The notes below the pieces were generated by a model that saw only the letters and a program-made list of their open reading frames with translations, ran no database searches and was not told the DNA's origin. Of a stretch of 64,000 nt of DNA, positions 48,259-59,428 are shown piece by piece. The position numbers and the translations under genes are program-made. The first letter of the stretch is position 1. Each line of letters opens with the position of its first letter. This stretch comes from Branchiostoma floridae (lineage: Eukaryota; Chordata; Leptocardii; Amphioxiformes; Branchiostomatidae). The DNA is taken from positions 23,602,842 to 23,666,841 of the forward strand of contig NC_049988.1 of assembly GCF_000003815.2 (NCBI RefSeq), read 5' to 3'.

Positions 48259-51200
48259 ATGGCTGCCGCAGACCCAGATCGCCACGTGAACGCAGTCCGT
48301 TCACGTTCCTACCAAGACGAGAGCTATCCTCACTGGCTTCTCAGGGTACAGGGTGACTTACAGAATGATGGAGCATATCAGGATGTTATTCTTGAAGTCG
48401 AGGACCGGCAGTTTCCCTGCCATCGGCTTGTTCTGTCCGCGGCCAGTCGCTACTTCAGGGCTCTGTTTAGAAGTGACATGGCGGAAAGTCGTCAGAAGAC
48501 GGTTGTTTTAAAGGTAAGGTTGGCATGACGTTCACAGAGTCGAAATAGAGCAAACCGATCAGTTTACATAGTTTTTACGTATCATATTGTACATGAAAAT
48601 CAGGGGCATATTGTTTCCCAGAATCTAAATGTTATCAATTTGAAATTTATGACCGCTCGACTTGCTGCCCCCCCCCCCCCCCCACTGAGTGCTAATTGAA
48701 GGCAGATTTGCCGGATTCACTGATCCTTTTTGAAAGTACTCTCCAAGCAGAGGTTGAGTCGCGTAGATATAGTAGTAGTCGGAAAAATTACAAGGAGCGC
48801 CGGGGTAATTTTTCCAACTACTACTATATCTAGCTACGCGACTCAACCTCTGTTTGGAGAGTATTTTGAAAGCCTTTAACTTAAGTTTAAGCCCTGTTTT
48901 AAGTAGAATTAATACTTAACTACATTTATGAGATTAAGATCAGAAATGGAATGTAAATTGTACTGTAAATGCATTTAATTTTGCGGTGCGATAAAAGGGA
49001 CTTTACGCGTAGTTTTAAGTTTGCTGTAGCACCATGCACTGTAATCTCTTACTGCCATGGAAAAATGGTCGCGGTGGTTTTAAATTCGCGGTGAAGCGGC
49101 TACCGCAAAAACCGCAAACATTAAACCACTGCGAAGTTTCTACATTTACAGTACTTATTTTCCAATAGTCCCATTACAACATATAACGAGCAGACAAAGC
49201 AATCAAGTTGGAAGTTTGAACATAATATTTGTCATGATATATGATGGGCATGATAATGTTCACGGTTCCGAGTACGCATGTGCAGCAACAGGAACTGTGG
49301 GTAATATGTGAAAAGTAAAGACCCCTTGTACAAGTTGTAGAACTACTTTGTGATATGATGGAGTCATATAGTCATTTTTTATCTTGTAGGGTTTGGATGC
49401 AGGCATGTTTGAGGAGATCCTGAGTTACATCTACTCGGGAACCCTCCATGTGTCCCTGGACAGATTGCATTCCCTGTACCAGGCAGCCGACTATCTCCAA
49501 CTGGACTCTGTAAAAGACATCTGCAGCAGCTACATGGCCATGAACGTGGAGCGCTCCACCTGTGTGAACCTGTACAAGATTGCTGATGCCTTCTCTGTGG
49601 ACAGTGTTGTGGAAACTTGTCTGATGTGTATCGATAAAAACTTTTCCGAGGTTTGTCTTCTTTCCCAATGTTTATTTACAGCTCTGTCAAATTGATATTC
49701 AGAATTATAGCCTCTGTGAATGCCTAGCTATAGAATGATATGAATTAAGCACAGTAGATTGAAATAGAGCCTTCTTCAGGTCCAAGTGACCAACCGCTTA
49801 AAGCATGTGATGTGGCTTGTGAACATTTAAGATAAGCTTTTGTACACAGGATAAATGATTAAGGTACATCTTTACTGTATTATACTAATTTTATAGTACT
49901 AGTATATGTACTCTGTCTGCACCTCCACAGGTTGCCTCCAGCGAGGAGTTCTGCAGCCTGAGTGTAAATCAGCTGACTGAGATCATCAGCCACGATGAGC
50001 TGGAAGTTAAAGAGGAGACAACAGTGTGGGAGGCTGTGGTGAGATGGGTGCAGCACAGCAGGGGGGACAGGTGGGTGGCAGTTTTTTGTTTGTCAGTGTC
50101 CCCCATTTATTTTAATGAGCCGGTAATTGTATAATTACTGCATATTGATGAATGAAAGCATGAATAGATAAATGAATTAGTAACATGAGTGTTAATTTTG
50201 GCCTGATCGGCCAACTTCCCAGTATTTTCTGTAATGAAAATGACTCTTAACCCACCCCTGCTCTGTACCCAACAGACTGCACCACCTACCCAGCATCCTC
50301 CCTCACATCCGCTTCAACCTGCTGACCTCAGATGACACGGCAGCCATCTTGGAACACCCCCTGGTCAAGGAGGATCCTGGGAGCCTTGAGATCATCAGGA
50401 ATGTGGTACAGAAAGGCAACTCTGGCCTGAAGCCAAGATTTGGGGCTGGTGCAGAGGAGATGGCCCTATTTTTTGTGGACGTCAGGTCTGAATTTACTAT
50501 CTAGTTACCTGTGTGAAGGCCATTATATTTCTTGTTGCATTTCTTGTTGACACAGGGTTCTAGTCAGTGCATTTCTAGCTTGATAATTTTTGACCAACGC
50601 ATTAAATGAGAACCGCTATGCTTATTTCAAACTAGTGTAGTGGTACAAACAAACTTCTCTAGTATGTACTTATGGAACAATGTCTGATCAAACAGGAAAA
50701 ATGTGAGAACCCTCAAAGTCAAAGTCAAACTGACTAACGACTGCATCACTTGCCACATGTATTTGCCACGCTAAGGTGCTCCCGGCCTACACTGTAAATG
50801 TTTTTTTGGTGGCGTCTATCTGCCCTGGAAGACAATGGTTGGCAGACAGTCACTCGCAGGCTTTTAGCCAGGCATGCGTCAACGAGTCATCTGGACGCAC
50901 TTTTCTTTGAATAACAAGAAATTTGATGCCCCTGGACGCCCTATGCTGGGGAGTAAATCCTCTGACAAGCATGAAATTCTGATTGACCAGGGATGCTACC
51001 AGGTCATCTGTGGTCACAGTCTTCTTCTGTGACATCTGTAACAGTATTTTTGCCTCTTGGGATACATTAGGCTTAGAATGCACTGTTTTAACTCAAAATC
51101 ATCAAAAACTCTGCACCATGGAAGGTGGATGCCCCCAGACCCCTTTACAATAGTCACTTACCGCGACTCACCAATAAATTTATTATAAAATCCTAGCTAA

Positions 51201-52275
51201 AAGCCTGGTCACTCGCCATCATAGGTTTGGCGACCTGTTAGCCTGGCCTGCACATAAGGTGAAGGAGGGGTGTAAAAACATCCTGTTGAAAACCCAGCCC
51301 TCCCTTTCCTTGTCCTAAAGAACAGATATACATTTTTCTATTATACTTTCTTAAACTATGTTTGTGTGTTTCCTTTCCAGCAAGATGCAGGGCATTAACC
51401 CCAGATCAGGGAAGTTTGTCAGCTGCAGTTTCACTGAGTTCCACTCTGTCGTCGGGGCAACCGTCACCGGTGACGAGCAGATCTACATCCTGGCTGCTAG
51501 GGAGGGTGAGGAACAGCTGTCCCTGCTCTTGTACAACCAACTGGAGGGTGTCTGGGAACAGAAGTCAACCGTGGAGAGGCTTCCTGAGATCGATGGAGAT
51601 ACATTCCTTTTGTACATTGATGGACATCTTTATTACCTTGCTTCTACCATTAGCACTATCGAAAAGACCGTTCGGCTCAAGAAGTATGACATCGACACAA
51701 ATGAATGGCAGGACTGCGCACCGCTCAGGGTAAAGATGATGATGTCTATGCCAAAGGCCGTGTCATGCGGTTTCCTCTACCTGTGTACCGGAGCAGAAAT
51801 GTACTGTTACAACCCCAGGGAGAACCAATGGTCCGAGCTTACCCGACCGATAATCGATGCAGAGTTCTGGACCAGTGCTGTCATAGGTACTGAGATCTTC
51901 TACTCAAACATGGACTTCACGTTTATGTTAGTGTACGATACTGTTGCTGCACGGTGGAAGGAGCTTCGACTGGAAGCTCCGTCTTTACAAAGTCCTCCTG
52001 GTGCAGAGGACGCAGATCGCCACGCTTGCAGTCCGACTCTCTTTGTGCATGAGAACGAGCTGCACGCTTACATGGGCTGTGATCAGTATGAACAGTCGAA
52101 ATGTCAGCATGTGCTCGTGTATGACAGGCCTGCAGGGGTTTGTAGAGAGGTGGATGTCACCCTGCCTGATGACCTGGACTGGCAGTCATGTCATCACGTC
52201 GTGGCGCGTGTCTACCTGCCAGGTGTGCAGGACAGGTGTGCTGACACACCTAGCACTGCAGGCGCAGGTGTGTGA
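48259..52275 (+). CDS. BTB-BACK-Kelch (KLHL-family) protein, 5 exons
   Basis: Exons are 48259-48513, 49390-49650, 49931-50070, 50276-50485 and 51381-52275, with phases that all agree, giving about 587 residues, usual for the family. The BTB domain spans exons 1-2 (YQDVILEVEDRQFPCHRLVL, SAASRYFRALF, EEILSYIYSG), the BACK domain exons 2-4 (CSSYMAMNVERSTCVNLYKI, LTEIISHDELEVKEETTVWE), and a diverged Kelch propeller exon 5 (LYNQLEGVWEQKS, YDIDTNEWQDCAPL, YNPRENQWSEL, YDTVAARWKEL). KLHL proteins are substrate adaptors of Cullin-3 ubiquitin ligases. The double-glycine signature of Kelch blades is mostly lost. The start ATG at 48259 has a good context (AACATGG). An in-frame ATG at 48229 is possible. 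The paralogue is not assigned. Confidence 0.92.
48737..48863. mobile_element. Near-perfect hairpin MITE with 9-bp target duplication
   Basis: It is 127 bp with arms starting TACTCTCCAAGCAGAGGTTG and ending in the complement (GAGGTT pairs with AACCTC, through TATAGTAGTAGT/ACTACTACTATA). It is flanked directly by TTTTGAAAG at 48728-48736 and 48864-48872. It lies in intron 1 of the Kelch gene. The few arm mismatches suggest recent insertion. Confidence 0.9.
48961..49155. mobile_element. MITE family C, copy 2
   Basis: It begins TACTGTAAATGCATTTAATT and ends with the complement of TACTGTAAATGTAGAAACTT. The interior has GGTCGCGGTGG and ACCGCAAAAACCGCAAAC phrases as at 47212. It lies in intron 1 of the Kelch gene. 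Confidence 0.88.
50845..51225. mobile_element. Possible foldback element in Kelch intron 4
   Basis: GTCACTCGCAGGCTTTTAGC at about 50849 and GCTAAAAGCCTGGTCACTCG at about 51195 form inverted ends. Nothing coding is visible inside. The ends are imperfect and no target duplication was confirmed. Confidence 0.45.
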
Positions 52276-54339
52276 TTGTACATCACTAGTGCTGCTGTTA
52301 GTCTTTGCTGTATGCCCTCGCCAAGGCTTAGATATACATGTACATGTGTTGTTCATTTGATGATAGCGTTCCTAGTATTCTTAGTATTAAGCATTCTTAG
52401 TATTTTATTATAGCGTTCCTAGTATTCTGAGTACTTAACGTTCTTAGTAGTGTTACTAAATTAGACAATATGTGGCGCACATGGCTTTATTTGATATAAC
52501 ATCTGGTTACATGTGTGTGTTGCACTGATAGCCATTTGGTGTGGTGTCATTCAAAAGAAATAGTCCTTTATGTGTTCTATACACATACTTTGTATTTCAT
52601 GTACAATTCAGGTTGTATGTGTTGGTCATTTGATTATAGCGTTCCTAGTATTCTTAGTACTTAATGTTCTTAGTATTGTTACTAGATGAGATAAAATTCA
52701 ACTGCTGAAATTGAAAGTAGAGTACTTAGAACAGTTTGTTCCTCAAGCCACAACAAGATTGCACAAAGAGTGCTATACAAATACCAGAGTTACCAACCCA
52801 GGATTGATGTGTTCAAAGATTCGTACTTTTCCAGAACTAACGTAGGGTGGAATTTGTTATCACCAAGTACAGTAGGGGCATCTTCTCTGGGTAGTTTTAA
52901 AGAATGCTTGCAGATAGATGTGCAAAATTTAGGTGTAATGAGTCGTTCGGTGTAATATAACTAGCTGCTGCCGCCGGTTATACCAGCTATATAGATACAG
53001 ATACAGTGTTATCTTTCAATGAGATCAGGTACTTGGTTTATGTTGCTAATAGTAGTTTCTACGACAGGTATATGTAGTTTTTGTCACAAAATATTGTTAT
53101 TCCATCCCATAGTTTCACTGTAGCTTTGCTTGTTTACTTGTTCATCAACCTTGACCATTACAATGGAGAGGGGTGCAAAACAGCTTATTTCTCCCCTGTA
53201 TGTTGCCTCCCCCAAACGTTATCTGCATTTGTGAAGCCTTTGTTTTGTGTCAGCGTGGTTGGTACATTTTCACCAAGACAGAAGTCACTTATACCATGCA
53301 CAATTCCACAGTGGAACACCCGGAAAGGTACTGCCCTGATGGCTCCCACAGTTGAGTCTTTCCCTGCCAGGCAGGAGGCCTGTAATCTCCAAGCAAATCC
53401 TACAACGGCATAAGATAGTACCAAACTAGCCAGGACATAGTTAGCCAAGAGGTGTACATTTGCCATGTAGAATCTGCCGCCAGTCGGCTAGAACAAAGGC
53501 TATTAACATCCAATTGTTATCCCATGCAAACTGTGCTTGCAGTGTAGGTGCTAATTGCCCTCCTTCCTGTTTGGTGCTAACCTCCCCGGTAGCAAAACAG
53601 ACTCATAAGCCGGCTTCACTCCTCTGGCAGCATTTGATACTGTCTTATGCTACCGTAGGATCTGCTTGACATCCAATTGGCCTGCCCGCCCTAACCCGGG
53701 AGCCTCAGCTCCCCCCCCTACTTTTGCCCCACGCGGGGTCATTTGGGGGTATCCTATGCAGATGCAGATGCAGATGCTTGGAGATTAGAGGCCTGTCCAC
53801 CTTAGCCCAGACATCCCCCTCCCTAACGCTGCCCCAGAAGGGGCTATTATATCTCTATATAGATAGGGAGATACAATATATTGTCAAAAACATGTTAACT
53901 GCAACAAGAGTCCTAAGTAGCTAGTGATGTTTTAATACGTAGGATTTCAGCATTTCCTCATTGATGAGGCAAATTTAGCCAGTACATGTAGTTGTATGAC
54001 AGGTTAATATTTATAACAATGTAAGTAGTAAGGTAACGAATGAGTGAAATAGGTGGCCATTGGTGTCCTCAAAATTTAAAATGGCATCGCCCACTTGGGT
54101 CGAGGAAAACAAAACAGGTTTAATAGTCTATTTGACGTTTAATAATCTATTTTTTTCTAAAACCACAGCCAAATTGTGGCCCTATAGCTATGGTAGTATC
54201 GAATTATCAACCCTGTTTAAATACAAAGGCATACAACAGGACACATTGTACCATGTGTAAGGTGCCCAATCTAGAGAATAAATAAAGGCTCAAACAAAAC
54301 CCAACAATAGTGTAGGCCATATACAACACAATATTGGGT
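52276..54339 (+). other. Downstream of the Kelch stop: 3' UTR and repeats
   Basis: It contains a partial duplication (GATAGCGTTCCTAGTATTCT at about 52361 and again at 52636), a LINE C-terminal remnant and its tail (52730-53010), and inverted copies of the CTTATGCTACCG repeat (53370-53432 and 53615-53672). AATAAATAAAGG at 54278 is one candidate polyadenylation signal. Confidence 0.5.
52730..53010 (+). mobile_element. LINE (CR1/L2-like) C-terminal remnant and 3' tail
   Basis: The frame at 52770-52955 reads YFSRTNVGWNLLSPSTVGAS then SLGSFKECL, the usual C-terminal phrase of CR1/L2-type reverse transcriptases (FF.RT...WN.LP...V.A.S...FK..L). It is followed by CCGGTTATACCAGCTATATA and GATACAGATACAG, a typical microsatellite tail. 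It is 5'-truncated. Confidence 0.65.
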
Positions 54340-54439
54340 NNNNNNNNNNNNNNNNNNNNNNNNNNNNNNNNNNNNNNNNNNNNNNNNNNNNNNNNNNNNN
54401 NNNNNNNNNNNNNNNNNNNNNNNNNNNNNNNNNNNNNNN
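54340..54439. other. Assembly gap (100 N)
   Basis: A run of 100 N between the Kelch gene and the downstream region. Confidence 0.99.
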
Positions 54440-55800
54440 CAGATGATTATTATTATTATTCGTCTCAATTCTATGCTTTTCTCCTGTTGGGTTCAGCTAT
54501 TTGAAGTTAACATGAATATGAATCAGCTGGCACTTTTTTTCTGTTCAGACATGTATTCCTGAATCTTTGAATAGCGATTTCTGTATGTATTCAGCTGCTG
54601 CAAAATTCTGTTTTTCCTTTGTGAGTGCAATGTATTGGGCTAATATGCTTTGCACTGCAAGTTAGGCCTATAATCATGTACCCTTTTTCAACGTGGTCCT
54701 GGGGTGCTTTGAAGGATACTGTCAAAGGTTCAGTTGTCACAAAGAAAGCCCCCACATGCAAGACAATAGATGATTCCTACTTGGGTGCTTGTTGTTGAAT
54801 GTAGGGCCAAACTATCATTAGATTAGGGGTGCAACTTTTTTTAATCTTCACCTCTTTGCAGTGAATTTTTTTTCCAGTCAAACTGTTGCCACAAGGAGAT
54901 TTATTGAACGTAGAAATAGTCTAGTAGTGTTATATTGTGTGTGAACTTGTATTCCAGTGGTGAAATATGTACATTATTATGCGACAAGCCACCCAGTGGA
55001 GAGCATATATATTTGAACTCCTCGGTTTATGGGTAAGCACTTAAAAAGTTGTGTTCTGTTTGCAATGTATGGTAGTAGTCAAGTTAAAAGATAATGTCAG
55101 ACTAAGCCAATCCAGCTAGTATTTGCGCCATTGGTGCCAATATGTACTTTTTTTTTTTTACTGTTCCATATTAAAATGTTATATTTTGTATACTGTAAGT
55201 AGCACAGTGTTGCAGAGAGAGAGAAAGTAGATGTTTTATCACACTTGCCAAGTTTGTGATTTGTTAACTATAAATATATTTGTTGGAGGCAAATATTCAG
55301 GATTGTATCAAAACCTTTTGCCTCATATGGAATAAATATGATTAAAATGTGCTGTATACATTTGCCTTCTTTTGCCTTGTGTTGCAAGTTTCATCTGTGT
55401 ATGAAAAGCATCCCTTTTATCATCCCAATGTATAAAGAGACAGCTGAAGAAATTTAACATCTTTCTTTATTACATAATACAAATCATATATAACTTAACA
55501 TATTCACGGAGGCACTGCCGTGTCTTGCCCTGAATTGATGTACAGTTTTGTTACAAAAAAACAACTGAAACACAAGCGCATTACATACACCAAGGAGAAC
55601 GTGTCCTTGCATACACTTCATTGACAAGGCGAGATAAGCAAACGTGTGGCACACTGACTCATCATAACGTCTAATAGCACAGTCCAGGAAAGTTTTCTTC
55701 AGTGTTTTAGTCCTTGCATTGGGTACAATAATACTACAATTCAAAGCAATCCATTTTCTACTAAGGCCACGCAGAGTAAAAAAGTGCATGATATATATGA
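54440..55800. terminator. Convergent 3' ends of the Kelch and Fuseless-like genes
   Basis: AATAAA at about 55331 on the plus strand and AATAAA on the minus strand (TTTATT at about 55465) lie some 135 bases apart. The first may end a long Kelch 3' UTR, and the second fits the Fuseless-like gene, whose stop is at 55801. No coding sequence is seen in between. Confidence 0.45.
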
Positions 55801-55866
55801 TTACAGGCGAGTTTCTTCGTATTGGACATTTTCCGGACTTGCTGATCCAGAGATGAGCTTTTGTAT
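55801..55866 (-). CDS. Last exon of the Fuseless-like gene
   Basis: 21 codons plus TAA: IQKLISGSASPENVQYEETR then L. The acceptor is CTTCCGTAG. It was too short to stand out as an ORF and was found by following the GTAAGG donor at 56283. Confidence 0.72.
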   Translation of the reverse strand: MQKLISGSASPENVQYEETRL

Positions 55867-57137
55867 CTACGGAAGAGGAAAAAAACACAGTACATTGTGA
55901 TAGTCATTCGACGCCAGTACATAGAGCCTGGAAAAGTGATCATGAAATTGAAATTTCCCTTTGACGCCATATACGAGAGTTGCACATTTGGGGTATTGTG
56001 AAACACTCAATTACTGATCCTGTTTTACCACCAAAAACAGTCATTTGTCATGGAAACCAGAACTCAACATATGGCATGCGTGAGAAATAACGGCGCACTA
56101 CACGACTGGTGACAATATGTAAAGTTGCATACTGAACAAAGGGAAATGTTCGCAGTGGTTTTATGTTCGAGATTTTCGTAGTGACTAACACCACGAACAC
56201 TCCATCGTCTTTTTCTGTGAAATAGAATTTCCGCGAACATGTCCCCTTTCACAGTAGCTGACCATAAAGAAGAGTCTCCTTACCAGTTTGGGACAGATCT
56301 GCTCGAGGTATCGGCCCAGTCTCACTCCGCTGCCGTCCTCCTTCCCATCCACCCCACACCCGGTGACCAGCGCGCTCCGTCCCGCCAGTATGATGAACAG
56401 ACCTACGATACCGACCCCGTGAGTGACCCAGTAACTTACGACAGGCTGGTCGGGTAACACGTAAACGTCGTACATCAGCCACAGCCCGCGCCACACCGCT
56501 ACACTCCCTACTCCACTGACGAAGGTGAAAACCATCTCTACCGCCAGGCCAACGTAAAAACCCTTTATTTTTCTTACAAGGCACGACGTCGGTGATTCTA
56601 AAACAACAACAGTTATGAAGATAGCGTATCCGATGCCTAAACAAGTCCATGTAGAACGAGTCTGATCTGATGGGAAGATGGTGAAGTCCAACAGTTGCCA
56701 AATCCCTCGCCAAGCGAGTACGACTAAGGATATAATCAGCACCACGGTCAGGACTACGTCACCGACGAACAGCCACGTCTTGGCCGGTTGGACTCCAAAA
56801 CGAGTGGTTACCCGAAAGGGTTGTTGGGGAATGTCTACGTTAGTGATGAACGGGGAGGCGGCGATGTTATTCACTGCACGGAGAGGGACGAAGACCAAGA
56901 GGGAAGCTCCGAGGCAAACAGCCGCGCTGAGGATGTTCACTCCTGTGAGGTGGTCTATCAAATACCATAGGCCCCTGAAGTGGTTTACCATCGCGAAGCC
57001 GTAGATGTATATATACAGCCTGTAAAGAATGTTGAATGTAACCCTTTGTTCAGCGAATAAGGATCCCACTACGCCCTGTAATAAGTTGATAGGAAGCGTC
57101 ATGACAAGCCCGATCACAAGCGACACGACCGAGCTCA
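55801..57137 (-). CDS. Fuseless-like multipass membrane protein, 3' part
   Basis: Two exons are visible: 57137-56284 (open into the gap) and 55866-55801 (last). About 305 residues with some seven hydrophobic helices. The three-fold phrase RG(L/I)W.L.D (HFRGLWYLIDHLTG, AWRGIWQLLDFTIFP, VWRGLWLMYDVYVLP) is what I recall from the Fuseless family. In Drosophila, Fuseless is a presynaptic membrane protein needed for calcium-channel clustering and transmitter release. The junction CPKL|IQKLISG is in phase 0. The protein ends YEETRL, a class I PDZ-ligand pattern (T-x-L). The 5' part is in the gap. The family call is from memory of the motif. Confidence 0.72.
56131..56252. mobile_element. MITE family C, partial copy
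   Basis: AATGTTCGCAGTGGTTTTAT and TTCCGCGAACATGTCCCCTT resemble the interior of the copies at 47212 and 48961. It lies in the last intron of the Fuseless-like gene. The terminal phrases have decayed. Confidence 0.65.
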
Positions 57138-58013
57138 NNNNNNNNNNNNNNNNNNNNNNNNNNNNNNNNNNNNNNNNNNNNNNNNNNNNNNNNNNNNNNN
57201 NNNNNNNNNNNNNNNNNNNNNNNNNNNNNNNNNNNNNNNNNNNNNNNNNNNNNNNNNNNNNNNNNNNNNNNNNNNNNNNNNNNNNNNNNNNNNNNNNNNN
57301 NNNNNNNNNNNNNNNNNNNNNNNNNNNNNNNNNNNNNNNNNNNNNNNNNNNNNNNNNNNNNNNNNNNNNNNNNNNNNNNNNNNNNNNNNNNNNNNNNNNN
57401 NNNNNNNNNNNNNNNNNNNNNNNNNNNNNNNNNNNNNNNNNNNNNNNNNNNNNNNNNNNNNNNNNNNNNNNNNNNNNNNNNNNNNNNNNNNNNNNNNNNN
57501 NNNNNNNNNNNNNNNNNNNNNNNNNNNNNNNNNNNNNNNNNNNNNNNNNNNNNNNNNNNNNNNNNNNNNNNNNNNNNNNNNNNNNNNNNNNNNNNNNNNN
57601 NNNNNNNNNNNNNNNNNNNNNNNNNNNNNNNNNNNNNNNNNNNNNNNNNNNNNNNNNNNNNNNNNNNNNNNNNNNNNNNNNNNNNNNNNNNNNNNNNNNN
57701 NNNNNNNNNNNNNNNNNNNNNNNNNNNNNNNNNNNNNNNNNNNNNNNNNNNNNNNNNNNNNNNNNNNNNNNNNNNNNNNNNNNNNNNNNNNNNNNNNNNN
57801 NNNNNNNNNNNNNNNNNNNNNNNNNNNNNNNNNNNNNNNNNNNNNNNNNNNNNNNNNNNNNNNNNNNNNNNNNNNNNNNNNNNNNNNNNNNNNNNNNNNN
57901 NNNNNNNNNNNNNNNNNNNNNNNNNNNNNNNNNNNNNNNNNNNNNNNNNNNNNNNNNNNNNNNNNNNNNNNNNNNNNNNNNNNNNNNNNNNNNNNNNNNN
58001 NNNNNNNNNNNNN
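57138..58013. other. Assembly gap (876 N)
   Basis: It removes the 5' part of the Fuseless-like gene on the left and the start of a LINE fragment on the right. The open frames running through it are meaningless. Confidence 0.99.
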
Positions 58014-58868
58014 GCCACAGTAGAACCCGACTCAGGTATTGTGACTCACCCCAGAGCGTCCAGTCGATACCCGGCTAAGCGGATAAATGATTTGGATTTT
58101 GCCGATGATATTGCTCTATTAGAGTCATCGGGTCCAAGAGCACAAGAACAACTCACTAAAACTGCTACTGCAGCATCCGACTTAGGTCTTGTTGTTAGTG
58201 TCCTTAAGACGGAATACATGTGTTATAATGACAATCCAATTCCCCCACTTCTTGTGTATGACAAACCGATTAAGCATGTACAGGATTTTAAATACCTTGG
58301 CTCTATGATGGCCTCAACAAGTAGTGACCTTAAGAAGCGTAGAGCTTTAGCATGGGTAGCTTTCTGGGACTTAGAACATCTATGGAGAAGTAATAGTATC
58401 CCTATTGCTGTTAAAGTAAGACTGTTTAAGGCCTCGTGTGTTTCAGTACTTACTTATGGATGTGAATCCTGGGTTACTACTAAGGTGATGGAGTGCAGAA
58501 TTAACTCGTTTGCAACATCTTGTTACCGTGTCATGTTAAACATCAAGAGGCTTGACCGGGTGCCTAATTCTGTAATCTACAAACTGACCAACACAAAACC
58601 CTTGATTGAGCATGTAAGGTCAAGACAGTTGGACTACCTGGGTCACGTACTGCGAATGCCTGAGGACGAGCCCGCCTGTCTCTATTCGCTGTACTTACCA
58701 TCACATGGCAAACGCAGGCGAGGTCGCCAACCCATGTCCTACCTGCAGTACATACAGCAGCTGCTGGGGGACGAAAGCGGCCTACTTACACCGGGGCAGA
58801 TCAAAACCCTGGCTGCCGACAAGAAACAGTGGAGACTTGCAGTCGCCCGCCTCGCGGCCGACCGATAG
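58014..58868 (+). mobile_element. Non-LTR retrotransposon reverse transcriptase, C-terminal part
   Basis: One open frame from the gap to TAG at 58868. It contains the RT catalytic box (INDLDFADDIALLES), the KTE.M phrase, FKYLGSMM, SVLTYGCESWVTT and LDYLGHVLRMPEDEP, then GKRRRGRQP. These are the palm end and C-terminal region of LINE reverse transcriptases of the RTE/CR1 type. The clade is not fixed. The intact frame suggests fairly recent insertion. The upstream part is in the gap. Confidence 0.9.
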
Positions 58869-58916
58869 ATAGACGTAACATACTAGTTCGATGTTCGCAA
58901 TCCTACGCGAAGTTTA

Positions 58917-59016
58917 NNNNNNNNNNNNNNNNNNNNNNNNNNNNNNNNNNNNNNNNNNNNNNNNNNNNNNNNNNNNNNNNNNNNNNNNNNNNNNNNNNNN
59001 NNNNNNNNNNNNNNNN
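58917..59016. other. Assembly gap (100 N)
   Basis: A run of 100 N right after the LINE fragment. Confidence 0.99.
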
Positions 59017-59428
59017 CTGCCACTAGAATGTCTGACATTCTTGTCATCGCTTTCACACATCACAGAGCAGTCATTCATATCTCTTTGCAGAACATTTCTA
59101 CCATCTCTAGATACAAAAAAAAATGAAGGAAAAATTGACAAATCATAATAAATAAACAAATCGTTGAGAATGCAACGCTGTTATTATAATGCATTACACA
59201 GAACTGGGATCGTATTTAGTTGCACATTTCCTAGCTATTCTACTCAGAGCACATGAAGGGCCGGTACAGTATAGAGTTTTACATTTTCCCGCCACTTCAT
59301 ACCAGTGAGTGACGGTCCGGGTATAGTGAGTGCTGCTATCAAGTTTCACGTTTTCCCGCCGATTCATACCAGTTGGCAACTACTAATATATACCAGCGGT
59401 GTTCGGTATTACATAGTAGTAATAGCGG

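Noticed and set aside
57029-58078. Long plus- and minus-strand open frames across 57138-58013
   Set aside because: Almost the whole length is N. The frames are meaningless.
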